A DNA stretch of 64,000 nucleotides from Avidesulfovibrio sp964369685 (GTDB taxonomy: Bacteria; Desulfobacterota; Desulfovibrionia; Desulfovibrionales; Desulfovibrionaceae). How positions within the stretch are numbered: the stretch's first letter is position 1; the number at the start of each line of letters is the position of its first letter. Made by a program: the position numbers and the translations under genes. The notes beneath the pieces are model-generated. The model was not told where the DNA came from. It ran no database searches and worked only from the letters and a program-made list of their open reading frames with translations. The stretch lies in contig CAYJFB010000011.1 in NCBI GenBank assembly GCA_964369685.1, positions 1 to 64,000 on the forward strand. Direction: 5' to 3'. Below are positions 28,465-38,081 of the stretch, one piece after another.

Positions 28465-28713
28465 TTAAAAAGTATTTTCTTCACTGTGCACGGCGGTAAG
28501 TTCTCGAAAAAGACGCAAACTTTCTTCAGCTTCGGATGTTTCTAATTTATGCATGGCAAAACCGGCATGAACAATAACATAATCACCAACTTCAAGCGGT
28601 TGAGACAAAAGCAAGGCAGAAGCTGTCAAACAGGTAGAACCGTTGCCTATGGTAACACGAATCATAGTGTCATCAAGTAACTCAACAACGCGAGCAGGAA
28701 TCGCCAAACACAT
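28465..28713 (-). CDS. hypC: HypC/HupF hydrogenase maturation chaperone
   Basis: An 82-residue protein with the diagnostic N-terminus MCLAIPARV, whose Cys2 binds the iron-cyanide-carbonyl unit and the hydrogenase large subunit precursor; GDYVIVHAGFAMHKL is the second family motif. It works in the cytoplasm in assembly of the [NiFe] hydrogenase site. The ribosome site is GGAGAGGG. It follows the maturation protease gene by 160 bases on the same strand. No hydrogenase structural gene or other hyp gene is in the window. Confidence 0.93.
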   Translation of the reverse strand: MCLAIPARVVELLDDTMIRVTIGNGSTCLTASALLLSQPLEVGDYVIVHAGFAMHKLETSEAEESLRLFRELTAVHSEENTF

Positions 28714-28873
28714 ACAATAACCCTCTCCATTTTATGCCAAAAAACATTATCATATCTTATTTGCGAATATATGTATAATAAAGATTCAATAATGTCTTGA
28801 CTGTAAAAAAACCTTACAACGCGCAAAGAAAGAATACAAGTGTAAAATGTACATTAAGTCAATTTTTATTTAT

Positions 28874-29353
28874 TTATTTTTTACTGATTGTTTTATAAAT
28901 CTTTTGAATCTCTTTTTTGACAATAAGAAGATAGTCTGGAAAACGCATTGCAACATCGTGAGACAGTCCAATATTCCATGTAGTAAAGTCTGCAGGCTCC
29001 ATACCTAACACACGAATATGTGTTTTTTGTTTAAAATACAGTTCAGCCATACGCAAAGAATCCAATAGATCAATGTCATGTACAGAAAGACGCTGTTTGT
29101 CATTATGCATCAAGTCATCTTCAGTTAATAAATAAATATCTCCGGGTTTTCCGCCGCCATGCACAACATCAAGCACCAAAATTTCGCTGAAGCCTTTAAA
29201 AGTGTAGAAAATATCGTGCGTAAACGTGCCTGCTTCACGAACAACAATCTGTTCGGGCCATGATTCTTCCATAAGGCTTTGTGCGGCAAAAACACCGAGA
29301 CCGTCATCTGTCAGCAACATATTTCCAACACCAAGAACCAGTAGCGACTCCAT
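28874..29353 (-). CDS. Hydrogenase maturation endopeptidase (HybD/HyaD family)
   Basis: The 159-residue protease trims the C-terminus of the [NiFe] hydrogenase large subunit after nickel insertion. It has GVGNMLLTDDGLGVF (about 7-21, with the first metal-binding acidic residue), LDVVHGGGKPGD with the second, SVHDIDL with the histidine, and GMEPADFTTWNIGLS near residue 118. The length suits the family. The ribosome site is AAGGATAAAAG. Together with hypC it points to a [NiFe] hydrogenase elsewhere in the genome. Confidence 0.92.
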   Translation of the reverse strand: MESLLVLGVGNMLLTDDGLGVFAAQSLMEESWPEQIVVREAGTFTHDIFYTFKGFSEILVLDVVHGGGKPGDIYLLTEDDLMHNDKQRLSVHDIDLLDSLRMAELYFKQKTHIRVLGMEPADFTTWNIGLSHDVAMRFPDYLLIVKKEIQKIYKTISKK

Positions 29354-29425
29354 CTTTTATCCTTTTTCATTTTCTTATTTTTCTTTCTAAAGGAGCGAAG
29401 CCCCCAGGCCTCCCTGAATCCTGTA
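29354..29425 (+). repeat. Orphan copy of the composite hairpin element
   Basis: A long pyrimidine tract (29354-29388) runs into AAAGGAGCGAAGCCCCCAGG, like the element at 60308 (pyrimidine tract then GGGGGAGCGAAGCCC). Read on the plus strand it has no gene ahead of it, and it overlaps the 5' end of the maturation protease transcript. The rest of the gap to 29623 holds only a partial inverted repeat around CCTCTCAT. Confidence 0.4.
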
Positions 29426-29623
29426 GCTCTGAGAGTTTTTCATCCAAATTGTCATTCTTTGAAGAAAAGACGTTAGGTAGAAACAACCTCTCATACTACA
29501 ACAGCATCTATACTGACCAGCAATAAAAATAGAGCTATCGGTATCAAATGCCGTCGTAGTCATGAGAGGCTAAGAACGTTCTTTCAAGAAAACGTTACTA
29601 TCAACACACACCTATAATGATTT

Positions 29624-31048
29624 TTATTTCTTTTTGTCATCAAGTGCGACGGTGACAAAAGACATCTGACCACGTCGTTGTACTTGCAACATCAAAGCTC
29701 CACGAGAACGCGCTTTTGCTATGGAGTTTGTAAGATCATTGACAGAATGTACAGGGGTAAGATTGGCTGTTAAAATAATATCACCAACTTCCAATCCTGC
29801 CACGCTTGCCGGTTGATTGGGAACAACAGTGGTTACAAGCAAACCTTGTTCACCCCTAAGGTTGGCACTTGCCGCTTCTTCTGCCGTCAATGGGCGTACG
29901 GAAAGTCCGAGGGAAGGCGTATTTTGCTTATCGTTACTTTGTTTTTCTGCTTGAGTGTTATTGCCGCCACGTTCTCCGAGCAACACGGTAACTGTTTTTT
30001 CTTGACCGTCACGCCACAATGTTAATTTCACATTTGATCCCGGTTTTTCTGCCGCAATACTCCGCAACAACGCAGCAGCGTCGGCAATGGGGTGCCCGTT
30101 TACAGCCAAAACCACATCACCGGCTTTGACACCGGCTTTTGCGGCAGGTTCATTGGGCATCACAGAACCAATGAGCGCTCCGTGTGCTTTGTCAAGAGCA
30201 AGAGCTTTTGCCGTATTGGCATCCACTTCTTGAATACTGACGCCAATCCAACCCCGAGAAACTTTTTTATTGCTCTTCAACTGCTCAACAATACGCTGAG
30301 CCATAGAACTCGGAATAGCAAAGCCTATCCCCTGACCACTGGCAATGATGGCCGTGTTGATACCGATGACTTCTCCGTCCAAATTGATCAAAGGCCCACC
30401 GCTGTTACCGGGGTTGATTGAAGCGTCTGTTTGTAAAAAGTTGTCATAAGGGCCGGATTGAATATCACGTCCTTTGGCGCTTAATATTCCTTGCGTCACC
30501 GTGTGTCCCAGACCAAAAGGATTGCCGATCGCCAAAACCCATTCACCGACTTCAGTTTTATCGGAATCACCGAATTCAAGATAATCAAGCTTTTGTTTTG
30601 TCGAAACCTTCAGTAACGCTAAATCAGTTTCTTCATCCGTACCGACGACCACAGCTTCAACGGCCTGTTCTTTATCATTGCTTCCTTGAAACATCACACG
30701 AATCACATCGGCATCGGCCACAACATGGTTGTTGGTTACAATATATCCATCGGCAGAAATGACAAACCCTGTCCCTAATGAACGCTGTGGACGCTGCGGT
30801 GTATTTTGACCACGCGGATTCAACTGTCCAAAAAAGCGTTCAAATCCGGGAGGCAAATTTCGAAAAAATTCTTCGGCACCACCCAACACAGAACCGGAAA
30901 CTTGTTTTTCCGTACTGATATTGACAACAGCACGACCGGCTTTTTTGGCTAACGGTACAAAATCCGGTAAATCTGCTGCAAAAGAAGGTGCCGTTATAAA
31001 CAAACAAACCATGAGACAACTTGTAAACACACGCATTGCTCGCAACAT
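29624..31048 (-). CDS. degP: Periplasmic serine protease/chaperone DegP (HtrA, Do family)
   Basis: The 474-residue protein has a cleavable signal peptide (about residues 1-25, ending SFAADLP), a trypsin-like domain with catalytic His near 107 (TNNHVVADAD), Asp near 141 (DEETDLALLKV) and Ser near 214 (NPGNSGGPL), and two PDZ domains. It degrades or refolds misfolded envelope proteins. The ATG at 31046-31048 follows AAGGAG and puts the signal peptide at the N-terminus; an upstream ATG would add 31 residues before it and is rejected. Confidence 0.95.
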   Translation of the reverse strand: MLRAMRVFTSCLMVCLFITAPSFAADLPDFVPLAKKAGRAVVNISTEKQVSGSVLGGAEEFFRNLPPGFERFFGQLNPRGQNTPQRPQRSLGTGFVISADGYIVTNNHVVADADVIRVMFQGSNDKEQAVEAVVVGTDEETDLALLKVSTKQKLDYLEFGDSDKTEVGEWVLAIGNPFGLGHTVTQGILSAKGRDIQSGPYDNFLQTDASINPGNSGGPLINLDGEVIGINTAIIASGQGIGFAIPSSMAQRIVEQLKSNKKVSRGWIGVSIQEVDANTAKALALDKAHGALIGSVMPNEPAAKAGVKAGDVVLAVNGHPIADAAALLRSIAAEKPGSNVKLTLWRDGQEKTVTVLLGERGGNNTQAEKQSNDKQNTPSLGLSVRPLTAEEAASANLRGEQGLLVTTVVPNQPASVAGLEVGDIILTANLTPVHSVNDLTNSIAKARSRGALMLQVQRRGQMSFVTVALDDKKK

Positions 31049-31157
31049 AAAAACTCCTTGAAAAACAAATAGATAATACAAACAAACCCTTGTTATATAC
31101 CTTGAATGAACAGTATAAAACATACAAGTAAAAGCAAACACACTTTTTCAGTCTTCA

Positions 31158-31313
31158 ATAGTGCCGATACAAGACGAATTTTTGAACTATACCAAGGAAG
31201 GTAAATAGATTTTGAAGGAGTATACCAAAAGATACATGGCCAAAAAAATCCATGAAACCTAACGCAGAAAGAATCAAAAAGGCACTTGTGTCAACACGAT
31301 TTAAAGAAACATG
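31158..31313 (+). repeat. Interspersed palindromic element, copy B
   Basis: This region matches 5252-5400 over its whole length: GTGCCGATACAAGACGAATT at the left, ATACATGGCCAAAAAAATC in the middle and AATCAAAAAGGCACTTGTG at the right. ATAGATTTT (31205-31213) pairs with AAAATCCAT (31245-31253) apart from one position. It lies upstream of degP, whose promoter may fall inside or beside it. The remaining gap to 31544 is A+T rich and shows no gene. Confidence 0.6.
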
Positions 31314-31544
31314 TCTGTAAACGCTCTTACAATAAGTTATTTTAAACACAAGTAAAGCGTTGAACCTTGATAAAAAGCCAAAAAGAAGAAAAAAGAAAAA
31401 ATAATCATATGAAAAATAAATAAGTTAGAAAAAATTTTATCTTTTCGATAAGAACATACAAACAGTGTTCTATTGTAACCGTGTGTTCACTTTTTTTACA
31501 GTTTATTATTCAAACAGAGTCTTATTCACTGTGCATTTCTATCT

Positions 31545-32630
31545 TTAATCATCTTTTTGCGGTGGCAAGGGCATTTGACATACTGAACTTTCAATGGCGG
31601 CTTGCAACGCCAAAGCCAAAAAAACAGGACCTGCAAAAATTCCGACAGGGCCAAACGCTGCAAGTCCGCATAAAATAGATAAAATAAGTGGAATCAACGA
31701 GGCTTTAATGCCGGTTTTTAAAAACATGGGACGCAATACGTTATCAACACCGGTAACCGCCATCACACACCATAAAAAAACTCCAACGGCCGAGGTTTGC
31801 GCACCGGAAAACCACAACCAAACCACTGTAGGCCCCCAAACCAAAGCCGTTCCGACAAAAGGAATGGGCGCGACAAACGTCGCAAGCAACCCCCAAAAAG
31901 CTGCTTGCGGAACCTCTGCAACAGCAAAAGCAAGCCCACACAGCACCCCCTGAATCACCGCAACCAAGACAACACCGACCGCAACGCCAAAAATTCCCCG
32001 ACGCACAGCCAAAGTCAGACGTGTAACAACGCCTTCGGGAAAACCTGATATCCGTTGAACAAAATCCCGAATAACACCGCCCTGCACGACACACATCGAA
32101 GAAATCATGACAAAAAGTAACAAGACCAAAACAGCCTGAAATGCACCGCCGGCAAGCCCCACACCACCAAGCAACACCGTGCGAGCCGCAGCTCCTGCCA
32201 AGCTTGCAGCTTGACTGGCCAATTGGTGTAAGCCATCTTCAAGACCAGGAATATCTTTAAGCCAAATATCAATAGAAGCCAAACGCGCTTGTGCATCAGC
32301 CCCCAATGCCCACCCCGAATCGCGCAGTTGATCAAGAATTTGCAAACCTGCCACCGCTTGGGGCGTGACAAGCCAAACAACAACGACAATAGGAACTAAA
32401 ACAAGCAAAGACAAACCCAGCATGTATATAAGCAAAGCCCCCGTCATGGTGAAACGTTGCCGCAAGCGCAAATAAAGAGGATAAAATAAACAAGACACGC
32501 TACCGGCCATAAACGTCGTCACCGGATATGGCCACAGTAAAAAGAGCCACGCTCCCAATGAAATACAAGCCAAAATACGCGACAAACGTGTGCTCGAATT
32601 CGAGGCACCCTCCACAATGGGTGTGTTCAT
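31545..32630 (-). CDS. AI-2E family transporter (PerM/YdiK-like permease)
   Basis: A 361-residue membrane protein with about eight hydrophobic segments in the family layout: two N-terminal helices (about 20-50), one near 60-85, an amphipathic middle region (about 100-150), then a group of helices with AAFWGLLATFVAPIPFVGT and the C-terminal KTGIKASLIPLILSILCGLAAFGPVGIFAGPVFLALALQ stretch split over two helices. The family name is historical; exported substrates differ and the role here is unknown. The ribosome site is weak. It is the third gene upstream of hypC on the same strand. Confidence 0.88.
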   Translation of the reverse strand: MNTPIVEGASNSSTRLSRILACISLGAWLFLLWPYPVTTFMAGSVSCLFYPLYLRLRQRFTMTGALLIYMLGLSLLVLVPIVVVVWLVTPQAVAGLQILDQLRDSGWALGADAQARLASIDIWLKDIPGLEDGLHQLASQAASLAGAAARTVLLGGVGLAGGAFQAVLVLLLFVMISSMCVVQGGVIRDFVQRISGFPEGVVTRLTLAVRRGIFGVAVGVVLVAVIQGVLCGLAFAVAEVPQAAFWGLLATFVAPIPFVGTALVWGPTVVWLWFSGAQTSAVGVFLWCVMAVTGVDNVLRPMFLKTGIKASLIPLILSILCGLAAFGPVGIFAGPVFLALALQAAIESSVCQMPLPPQKDD

Positions 32631-32805
32631 GATTGTGTGTTACTCGCAAAGACTGAAAACATTCATATCTCGGTTTTATGGTAGCGCGGATGTAAAGAAA
32701 AAATTTATATATTTTTCATATCGAAAATATATTATTTATATATAAACAATATATTTACTCATTCGTTTACAAAGATCGTACATTTTTTCATATATAAACT
32801 TTAAA

Positions 32806-32828
32806 TCAGAGGCCCCAAAAGCCTCTGA
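32806..32828 (-). terminator. Terminator-like hairpin after the MucR gene
   Basis: TCAGAGGC (32806-32813) pairs with GCCTCTGA (32821-32828) around a seven-base loop; on the minus strand it is followed by TTTAAAGTTT. It lies 45 bases after the stop of the MucR-like gene. Confidence 0.6.
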
Positions 32829-32873
32829 ATATCGTCACCGTTTTTTTTAAATACACAAAAAAAGGGTATGTTG

Positions 32874-33287
32874 TTACATCCCTGTATTGACTTTGACTCG
32901 TTTTTCCCACAGCTTCATTTCTTTCATTTTCGTTCTGCGTGAACGTTGCAATTCTTTACAAACAAGTGGACTATTTTTCTTGAAGCCCCATTTTTCTTTA
33001 TATTCTTCAGGAGTCAAACCATGCAAAGAAAGATGTTTTTGTGTCAGAACTTTAAACACTTTACCACATTCAAGACAGGTGATGCTTTTTTCCTTAATAG
33101 ATTTTTGTGGTGCCATAAGCACAACAGGTTCCGCAGGTTCCGCAGGTTTTTCCACAGTATCAAGTGACATCGTACTTAAACCGGCAGCAAGACCACGAAC
33201 CATTGTCACAATCTCTTCTTCTGTCATGGGACGCACACTGGCTTGTGCTTTCACAATTTGTAAAGCTTCCTTCAACATATCATCCAT
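32874..33287 (-). CDS. MucR/Ros family zinc-finger transcriptional regulator
   Basis: A 137-residue protein. The N-terminal part is helical and acidic with a Glu/Pro linker (about 45-60). The C-terminal part carries the prokaryotic zinc finger: Cys71, Cys74, His85 and His89 in ITCLECGKVFKVLTQKHLSLH, followed by GLTPEEYKEKWGF and a basic tail RRTKMKE, as in Ros/MucR DNA-binding proteins. Members often act as global repressors of surface polysaccharide and other genes through A+T-rich sites. AAGGAG lies eight bases before the start. Confidence 0.92.
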   Translation of the reverse strand: MDDMLKEALQIVKAQASVRPMTEEEIVTMVRGLAAGLSTMSLDTVEKPAEPAEPVVLMAPQKSIKEKSITCLECGKVFKVLTQKHLSLHGLTPEEYKEKWGFKKNSPLVCKELQRSRRTKMKEMKLWEKRVKVNTGM

Positions 33288-33506
33288 AGCCGTACTCCTT
33301 ATATCTATTCTTCATATATCGGTTATTATGATCAATATGTCAAGCCCCTTGAAAAAAATACTGTACATTTTTTTATGATAATATTTTGCATCTTTCTTTT
33401 TCATGACAATATTTCTGGTGCTATTTCTTTCTTTGACCAATAGAAATAGATGAATAAGAACAGTGTTTATTACAACACATAGAGCGTTCTTACAAACTCT
33501 CATTCT

Positions 33507-33567
33507 TTGAATTTTTTCAAAAAGGTGAAAGAACAATAGTTTCTTTCACCTTTTTGAAAAAATTCAA
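33507..33567. repeat. 25-bp perfect inverted repeat
   Basis: Bases 33507-33531 are exactly complementary to 33543-33567 around an 11-base loop. The arms contain AAAAAGGTGAAAG and CTTTCACCTTTTT. It lies alone between the start of the MucR gene and the end of valS. The architecture equals that at 10270-10328 (24 bp, 11-base loop) though the sequences are unrelated. Confidence 0.7.
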
Positions 33568-33681
33568 TCGATCATAGAGTTCGTGTAGTATACTTTTCAT
33601 TCTATCCTCAAAAATCTGTTGCCGACTCTTTGGTATTGTCTTTGGATTATCGTAAAAAAGATTCCCAAAGAACACTATGAA

Positions 33682-33756
33682 CCGCAGCTCAAAACAACAT
33701 GTGTATTGTTCTGAGCCGCGGCAATATAAATACTGGGGGAGGTAATCTCCTCCAAA
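33682..33756 (-). repeat. Composite hairpin element after valS
   Basis: Read on the minus strand from the valS stop: a GGAGGAGATTACCTCCCCC hairpin (33752-33734), a short A+T spacer, then a 16-bp hairpin with two wobble pairs (33706-33721 with 33682-33697, eight-base loop). The order matches the other composite elements in the window except that the pyrimidine tract is missing. It probably serves as the valS terminator. Confidence 0.55.
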
Positions 33757-36414
33757 TTAACGCACGTTACGGAAGCGTTGTTGCAGAACCGTCAATTTTT
33801 CACGAGCATCTGTTAACTCTGCGAGACGATCGCGTTCACGTTGAACAATTTCCGGTTTGGCACGAGCCACAAAATTTTCGTTATTCAATTTCCCTTGAAG
33901 CCCTGCCGCTTCTTTGTCAATTTTACCGAGTTCTTTGTCCAAGCGAGCTAATTCAGCGTCAAAGTCGACGGCTCCAGACAAAGTGACAATCACTTCACAC
34001 CCTTCAACAACCTGACTTGCCGAGGCTTTGGGAGCTTCGGCTTGCATATCAATTGAGAGCGTACCGAGACGAGCCAATGTCATGATAACAGTGCGGTTGT
34101 TTTCCAACAGCACGCCTTGTTCGGAAGACACAGGACGTAAAAGTACTTCAAGTTTATAACTGGGAACAATATTGAGTTCTGCGCGAATCGTACGTACGGC
34201 ACTGATCACGCCTTGGACACAAAGCATTCGTGCCGCTTCTTCGGGATTATGACACTGAGAACGCACTTCAGGATAACGCACACACGCCAAGTCATTGACT
34301 GTTGTGTCATTTTTTGGAAGCGCCTTCCATATTTCTGCAGTGACAAATGGAGTGATGGGGTGCAACAAAATCAACAATTCACGCAAGGCCAACCACAACA
34401 CATATTGTGATTCCGTTTTTTGTTGAGGCGCGGATTCCTCACGCACATCGGGTTTTACAAGCTCCAAATACCAATCACAAAATTCATTCCATAAAAATTT
34501 ATATAACGTTTGCGCCGCATCATTAAAGCGATACCCTTCTATGGCTTCAGAAACGTCCTTTTTGACTTCTTCAAGACGATGCAACAACCACATATTATGT
34601 AATTGTTTCATTGTCGCAAGATCAACCGCAACAGGCTCTTCGTCAGGCAAAGACATCAATGCAAACCGTGATGCATTCCATAATTTGTTAACAAAATGTC
34701 TGTTGCCTTCAATGCGCTCTTCAGACAAACGGATATCGCGTCCCATAGCGGCAAAATTGGTCAAGGTAAAACGCAAGGCATCCGTACCGAAACGATCGAT
34801 CATTTCCAAAGGATCAATAGCATTGCCCAAAGATTTTGACATCTTTCGACCTTCACCGTCACGCACCAAGGCATGCAAATGCACATGATGAAACGGCACT
34901 TGATCCATACAATGCAAGCCCATCATCATCATCCGTGCAACCCAGAAAAACAAAATGTCAAATCCCGTAACCAAAACAGATGTCGGATAAAACAATTCCA
35001 ATTCACGCGTTTTTTCAGGCCAACCCATAGTGCTGAAAGGCCACAAAGCCGAAGAAAACCATGTATCCAACACGTCATCTTCTTGGCGCAAGTTTGTTCC
35101 GCCGCATGAACAAATCGTGGGATCAACTTCTTCAACCAAAACGGCTCCACAATCGGCACACGTCCAAGCAGGAATACGATGTCCCCACCAGATTTGTCGA
35201 CTGATACACCAGTCGCGCATATTATCTAACCAATTATAGTACGTTTTATTCCAACTTTCCGGAAACAATTGAGTGTCTTCAGGCACAGCCGCACGCGCAC
35301 GCGGAGCCAATTTACTGGTTGCCACAAACCATTGCTCGGAAACATGCGGTTCGACAATCGTCTGACAACGATAGCAATGCCCCACATTGTGACTCAAATC
35401 TTCAACTTTGACCAACAATCCTTGCGCTTCAAGATCCGCAACAATCTTTTTACGGCATGCTTCTTTGCTCAAGCCCGCGTAGGGACCGGCTTCGGCATTC
35501 ATGTTGCCTTCGGCATCAATACATTGAATAAAAGCCAAATTATGACGTTGTCCCAAGGTCCAGTCATTGGGATCATGACAAGGAGTCACTTTTAAGGCTC
35601 CTGTACCAAATTCGCGATCCACATATTTGTCGGCAAAAATCGGCACAGGACGTTTTAATACAGGCACAAGCACATTTTTACCGATCATATCTGCATAGCG
35701 TTCATCTTCGGGATGCACACACACACCACTGTCGCCCAATATGGTTTCCGGACGCGTTGTGGCAACAACAACAGCACCGCTGCCGTCTTCGAGCTCGTAG
35801 CGCACATGGTATAGCTTGCCGTTTTCGGCTTGATATTCGACTTCATCATCAGCCAAGGCTGTGTGACAACGACTACACCAATTAATAATATAATTACCTT
35901 TATAAATATATCCTTGATTATAAAGATCAACAAAAACCTTTCTCACCGCACGCGACAAGCCTTCGTCCATGGTGAAACGTTCCCGTGTCCAATCAACGGA
36001 CGCTCCCAAACGTCTAATTTGTTCAAGAATACGTTTTCCATATTCTTCACGCCATTGCCAGACACGTTCAATGAAGGCTTCACGTCCGAGATCATGGCGT
36101 GTTTTTCCTTCTTGTGCCAAGGCGCGTTCCACAACATTTTGTGTAGCAATGCCTGCATGGTCTGTACCCGGAACCCAAAGCACTCGGTGACCTTGCTGGC
36201 GATGATAACGACACAAAATGTCTTGCAACGTCATATCCAACGCGTGTCCCATGTGCAACGCCCCTGTCACGTTGGGCGGCGGCATAACAATCGAGTATGG
36301 TTTTCCCGATTCTTCAAGATTGGGAGTAAAGGTATTGTTGTTTTCCCAATATTCACGCCAATGTGCTTCAATATCGTGTGGTTCGTAGCCTTTGGAAAGG
36401 GTGCTTTGCGCCAT
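33757..36414 (-). CDS. valS: Valyl-tRNA synthetase
   Basis: The 885-residue class I synthetase charges tRNA-Val. It has the ATP-binding HMGH motif (His54-His57), the CP1 editing domain (about 200-350), GRKMSKSLGN near residue 520-527 for the KMSKS loop, an anticodon-binding domain and a C-terminal coiled coil (ELARLDKELGKIDKEAAGLQ). The start follows GAGAGGAAATCC. The length agrees with bacterial ValRS. It is flanked by a composite hairpin element downstream. Confidence 0.98.
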   Translation of the reverse strand: MAQSTLSKGYEPHDIEAHWREYWENNNTFTPNLEESGKPYSIVMPPPNVTGALHMGHALDMTLQDILCRYHRQQGHRVLWVPGTDHAGIATQNVVERALAQEGKTRHDLGREAFIERVWQWREEYGKRILEQIRRLGASVDWTRERFTMDEGLSRAVRKVFVDLYNQGYIYKGNYIINWCSRCHTALADDEVEYQAENGKLYHVRYELEDGSGAVVVATTRPETILGDSGVCVHPEDERYADMIGKNVLVPVLKRPVPIFADKYVDREFGTGALKVTPCHDPNDWTLGQRHNLAFIQCIDAEGNMNAEAGPYAGLSKEACRKKIVADLEAQGLLVKVEDLSHNVGHCYRCQTIVEPHVSEQWFVATSKLAPRARAAVPEDTQLFPESWNKTYYNWLDNMRDWCISRQIWWGHRIPAWTCADCGAVLVEEVDPTICSCGGTNLRQEDDVLDTWFSSALWPFSTMGWPEKTRELELFYPTSVLVTGFDILFFWVARMMMMGLHCMDQVPFHHVHLHALVRDGEGRKMSKSLGNAIDPLEMIDRFGTDALRFTLTNFAAMGRDIRLSEERIEGNRHFVNKLWNASRFALMSLPDEEPVAVDLATMKQLHNMWLLHRLEEVKKDVSEAIEGYRFNDAAQTLYKFLWNEFCDWYLELVKPDVREESAPQQKTESQYVLWLALRELLILLHPITPFVTAEIWKALPKNDTTVNDLACVRYPEVRSQCHNPEEAARMLCVQGVISAVRTIRAELNIVPSYKLEVLLRPVSSEQGVLLENNRTVIMTLARLGTLSIDMQAEAPKASASQVVEGCEVIVTLSGAVDFDAELARLDKELGKIDKEAAGLQGKLNNENFVARAKPEIVQRERDRLAELTDAREKLTVLQQRFRNVR

Positions 36415-36673
36415 GGATTTCCTCTCGATAATTAGTATCGGCTTTTTAAGCCTGCGTTATAAACGGTACAATAAAAGTCAGATGTGCACGTTGTTGTCTT
36501 TGTGCTACAGATACGCTACTGTTCAACGGCATTTTGTTTGTAAAAAATACACAACAAAAAGACAAGTCAAAACATGAAAACAAACCGCATGCTTGACTTA
36601 AAAAACAGAAAAAAACGGAATTTTAAAAAAGAGTGATCTGACTTTGATATGGAGAAACTCAAAGGACTTATGA

Positions 36674-37912
36674 ATGAGTATAGCACTGCTTTGGGATAAA
36701 TCCTATATCTGGGGACTGTTGGCTGTTCACGCATTGCAACAATTTGGTGTTGCGTTTCAACCGTTGAAGAGTTCGACAATAAACCAGAAAAATCTTTCTG
36801 ACAAGTTTTCTCTCTTGCTTGTTCCCGGAGGCACGGCACGAAGCAAACTATTGGCTTTGAAGTCTCAAGGGTGTGATGCTGTACGTCATTTTGTGGCAGA
36901 AGGCGGTCATTATTTAGGTTTTTGTGGCGGTGCGGGCTTGGCTTTAAATGAAGAGCTGACAGGCGGACTTGGATTGTGCCCTTGGACACGTATTCGTGTT
37001 GAAAATCGTCGCCAGCATTTGCTTTCAGGACCTATGGAGTTGACTTTTCCCGATCACACAACATCTCCCTTACTTCCGCAAGATTGTTCGAATGCGGCCA
37101 TGCCTGTTTGGTGGCCGGGACGTTTTGAAATACCCAAACATCCTGATGAGGTCACCGTGCTTGCGCGTTATGTGAAGCCGGCACAAGGCGCTTATGCTGC
37201 CGATCTTGCTTTGGATCAACTTTCTGAACACGTTTTACAGGATTGGCTTTATGCATACAACATCACGCTGACTCCCGACTTACACAACACACCATGTGTA
37301 ATTAGCGGAAATTATGGACACGGAACCTATCTGCTCAGCTATACACACCTTGAAACGCCACATTCTCCTCGAGCCAATCAATGGTTTGCGCAACTTTTAC
37401 AACACTTGGCCAACGTCACACCCACACAAACAACAGTACCCGAATGGCATATGAATCTTCCCGTACAGTGGGCAAATAAAGCCTTGGAACAATGCCGTAA
37501 CGACTTGGAAACACTTCTACAAACGGCTTTGGCTCACGGTTTGCTTTTTGAACGTTCCTGTTGGTTAATTGGTTGGCGTGCTGGTGTGCCCGGCGGCGCG
37601 TTGAACAATTTACGTCTCGCGCTCAACATGCTGCTGGCCTGCACGCCTCCACGTCATGTTGAAGAACATTGGAAAACGCAACAAAACCATTTCTGTAAAC
37701 GCTTCGGTGCTTTTCTTCGTAATGCTGAAGCCTGTCTTTTGGCTCAACGCCTCGCCATCACCGTTCCCGGTGCCGTTCCCTCAGAACAACTCAATGCACG
37801 ACAAAACGATCTTTTTGGAACAGCCATGTACGGCGGAGGCCTTTACCAAGAACTGCTGGACGAACTTGATGCTTTACTTTTTGAAAGTATCAAAAATGGT
37901 TCAAAGCAATAA
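36674..37912 (+). CDS. BPL-N-like (glutamine-amidotransferase-fold) protein of unknown function
   Basis: The 412-residue protein starts like the N-terminal domain of eukaryotic-type biotin protein ligases: LLLVPGGTARSK (about 47-58) and HYLGFCGGAGLAL (79-91) with Cys84 at the nucleophile elbow of the class I amidotransferase fold, then SGNYGHGTYLLSYTHLE near 215. No biotin ligase catalytic domain follows; the C-terminal half (about 240-410) is helical and unrecognised. AAAGGA precedes the ATG. It stands alone between valS and the formate dehydrogenase operon. Function unknown; hydrolase or protein-binding roles are both possible. Confidence 0.72.
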   Translation: MSIALLWDKSYIWGLLAVHALQQFGVAFQPLKSSTINQKNLSDKFSLLLVPGGTARSKLLALKSQGCDAVRHFVAEGGHYLGFCGGAGLALNEELTGGLGLCPWTRIRVENRRQHLLSGPMELTFPDHTTSPLLPQDCSNAAMPVWWPGRFEIPKHPDEVTVLARYVKPAQGAYAADLALDQLSEHVLQDWLYAYNITLTPDLHNTPCVISGNYGHGTYLLSYTHLETPHSPRANQWFAQLLQHLANVTPTQTTVPEWHMNLPVQWANKALEQCRNDLETLLQTALAHGLLFERSCWLIGWRAGVPGGALNNLRLALNMLLACTPPRHVEEHWKTQQNHFCKRFGAFLRNAEACLLAQRLAITVPGAVPSEQLNARQNDLFGTAMYGGGLYQELLDELDALLFESIKNGSKQ

Positions 37913-38081
37913 ATCCATGAATACATATTCAAACTTTTTTATACATATATTACATATATTACCCATTGTGTTACATATAATAAGAACCCACGTCACATAT
38001 ATTTGAAACAACGTTACAACATCTTAAAAAATATTGAAAAAAATGTAAAAACTTTATTTGTGCTAAATTTCACTTGATTTT

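Noticed and set aside
35830..36435. Plus-strand frame of 201 codons opposite valS
   Set aside because: It lies entirely antisense to a strongly conserved gene and shows no recognisable motif or ribosome site.
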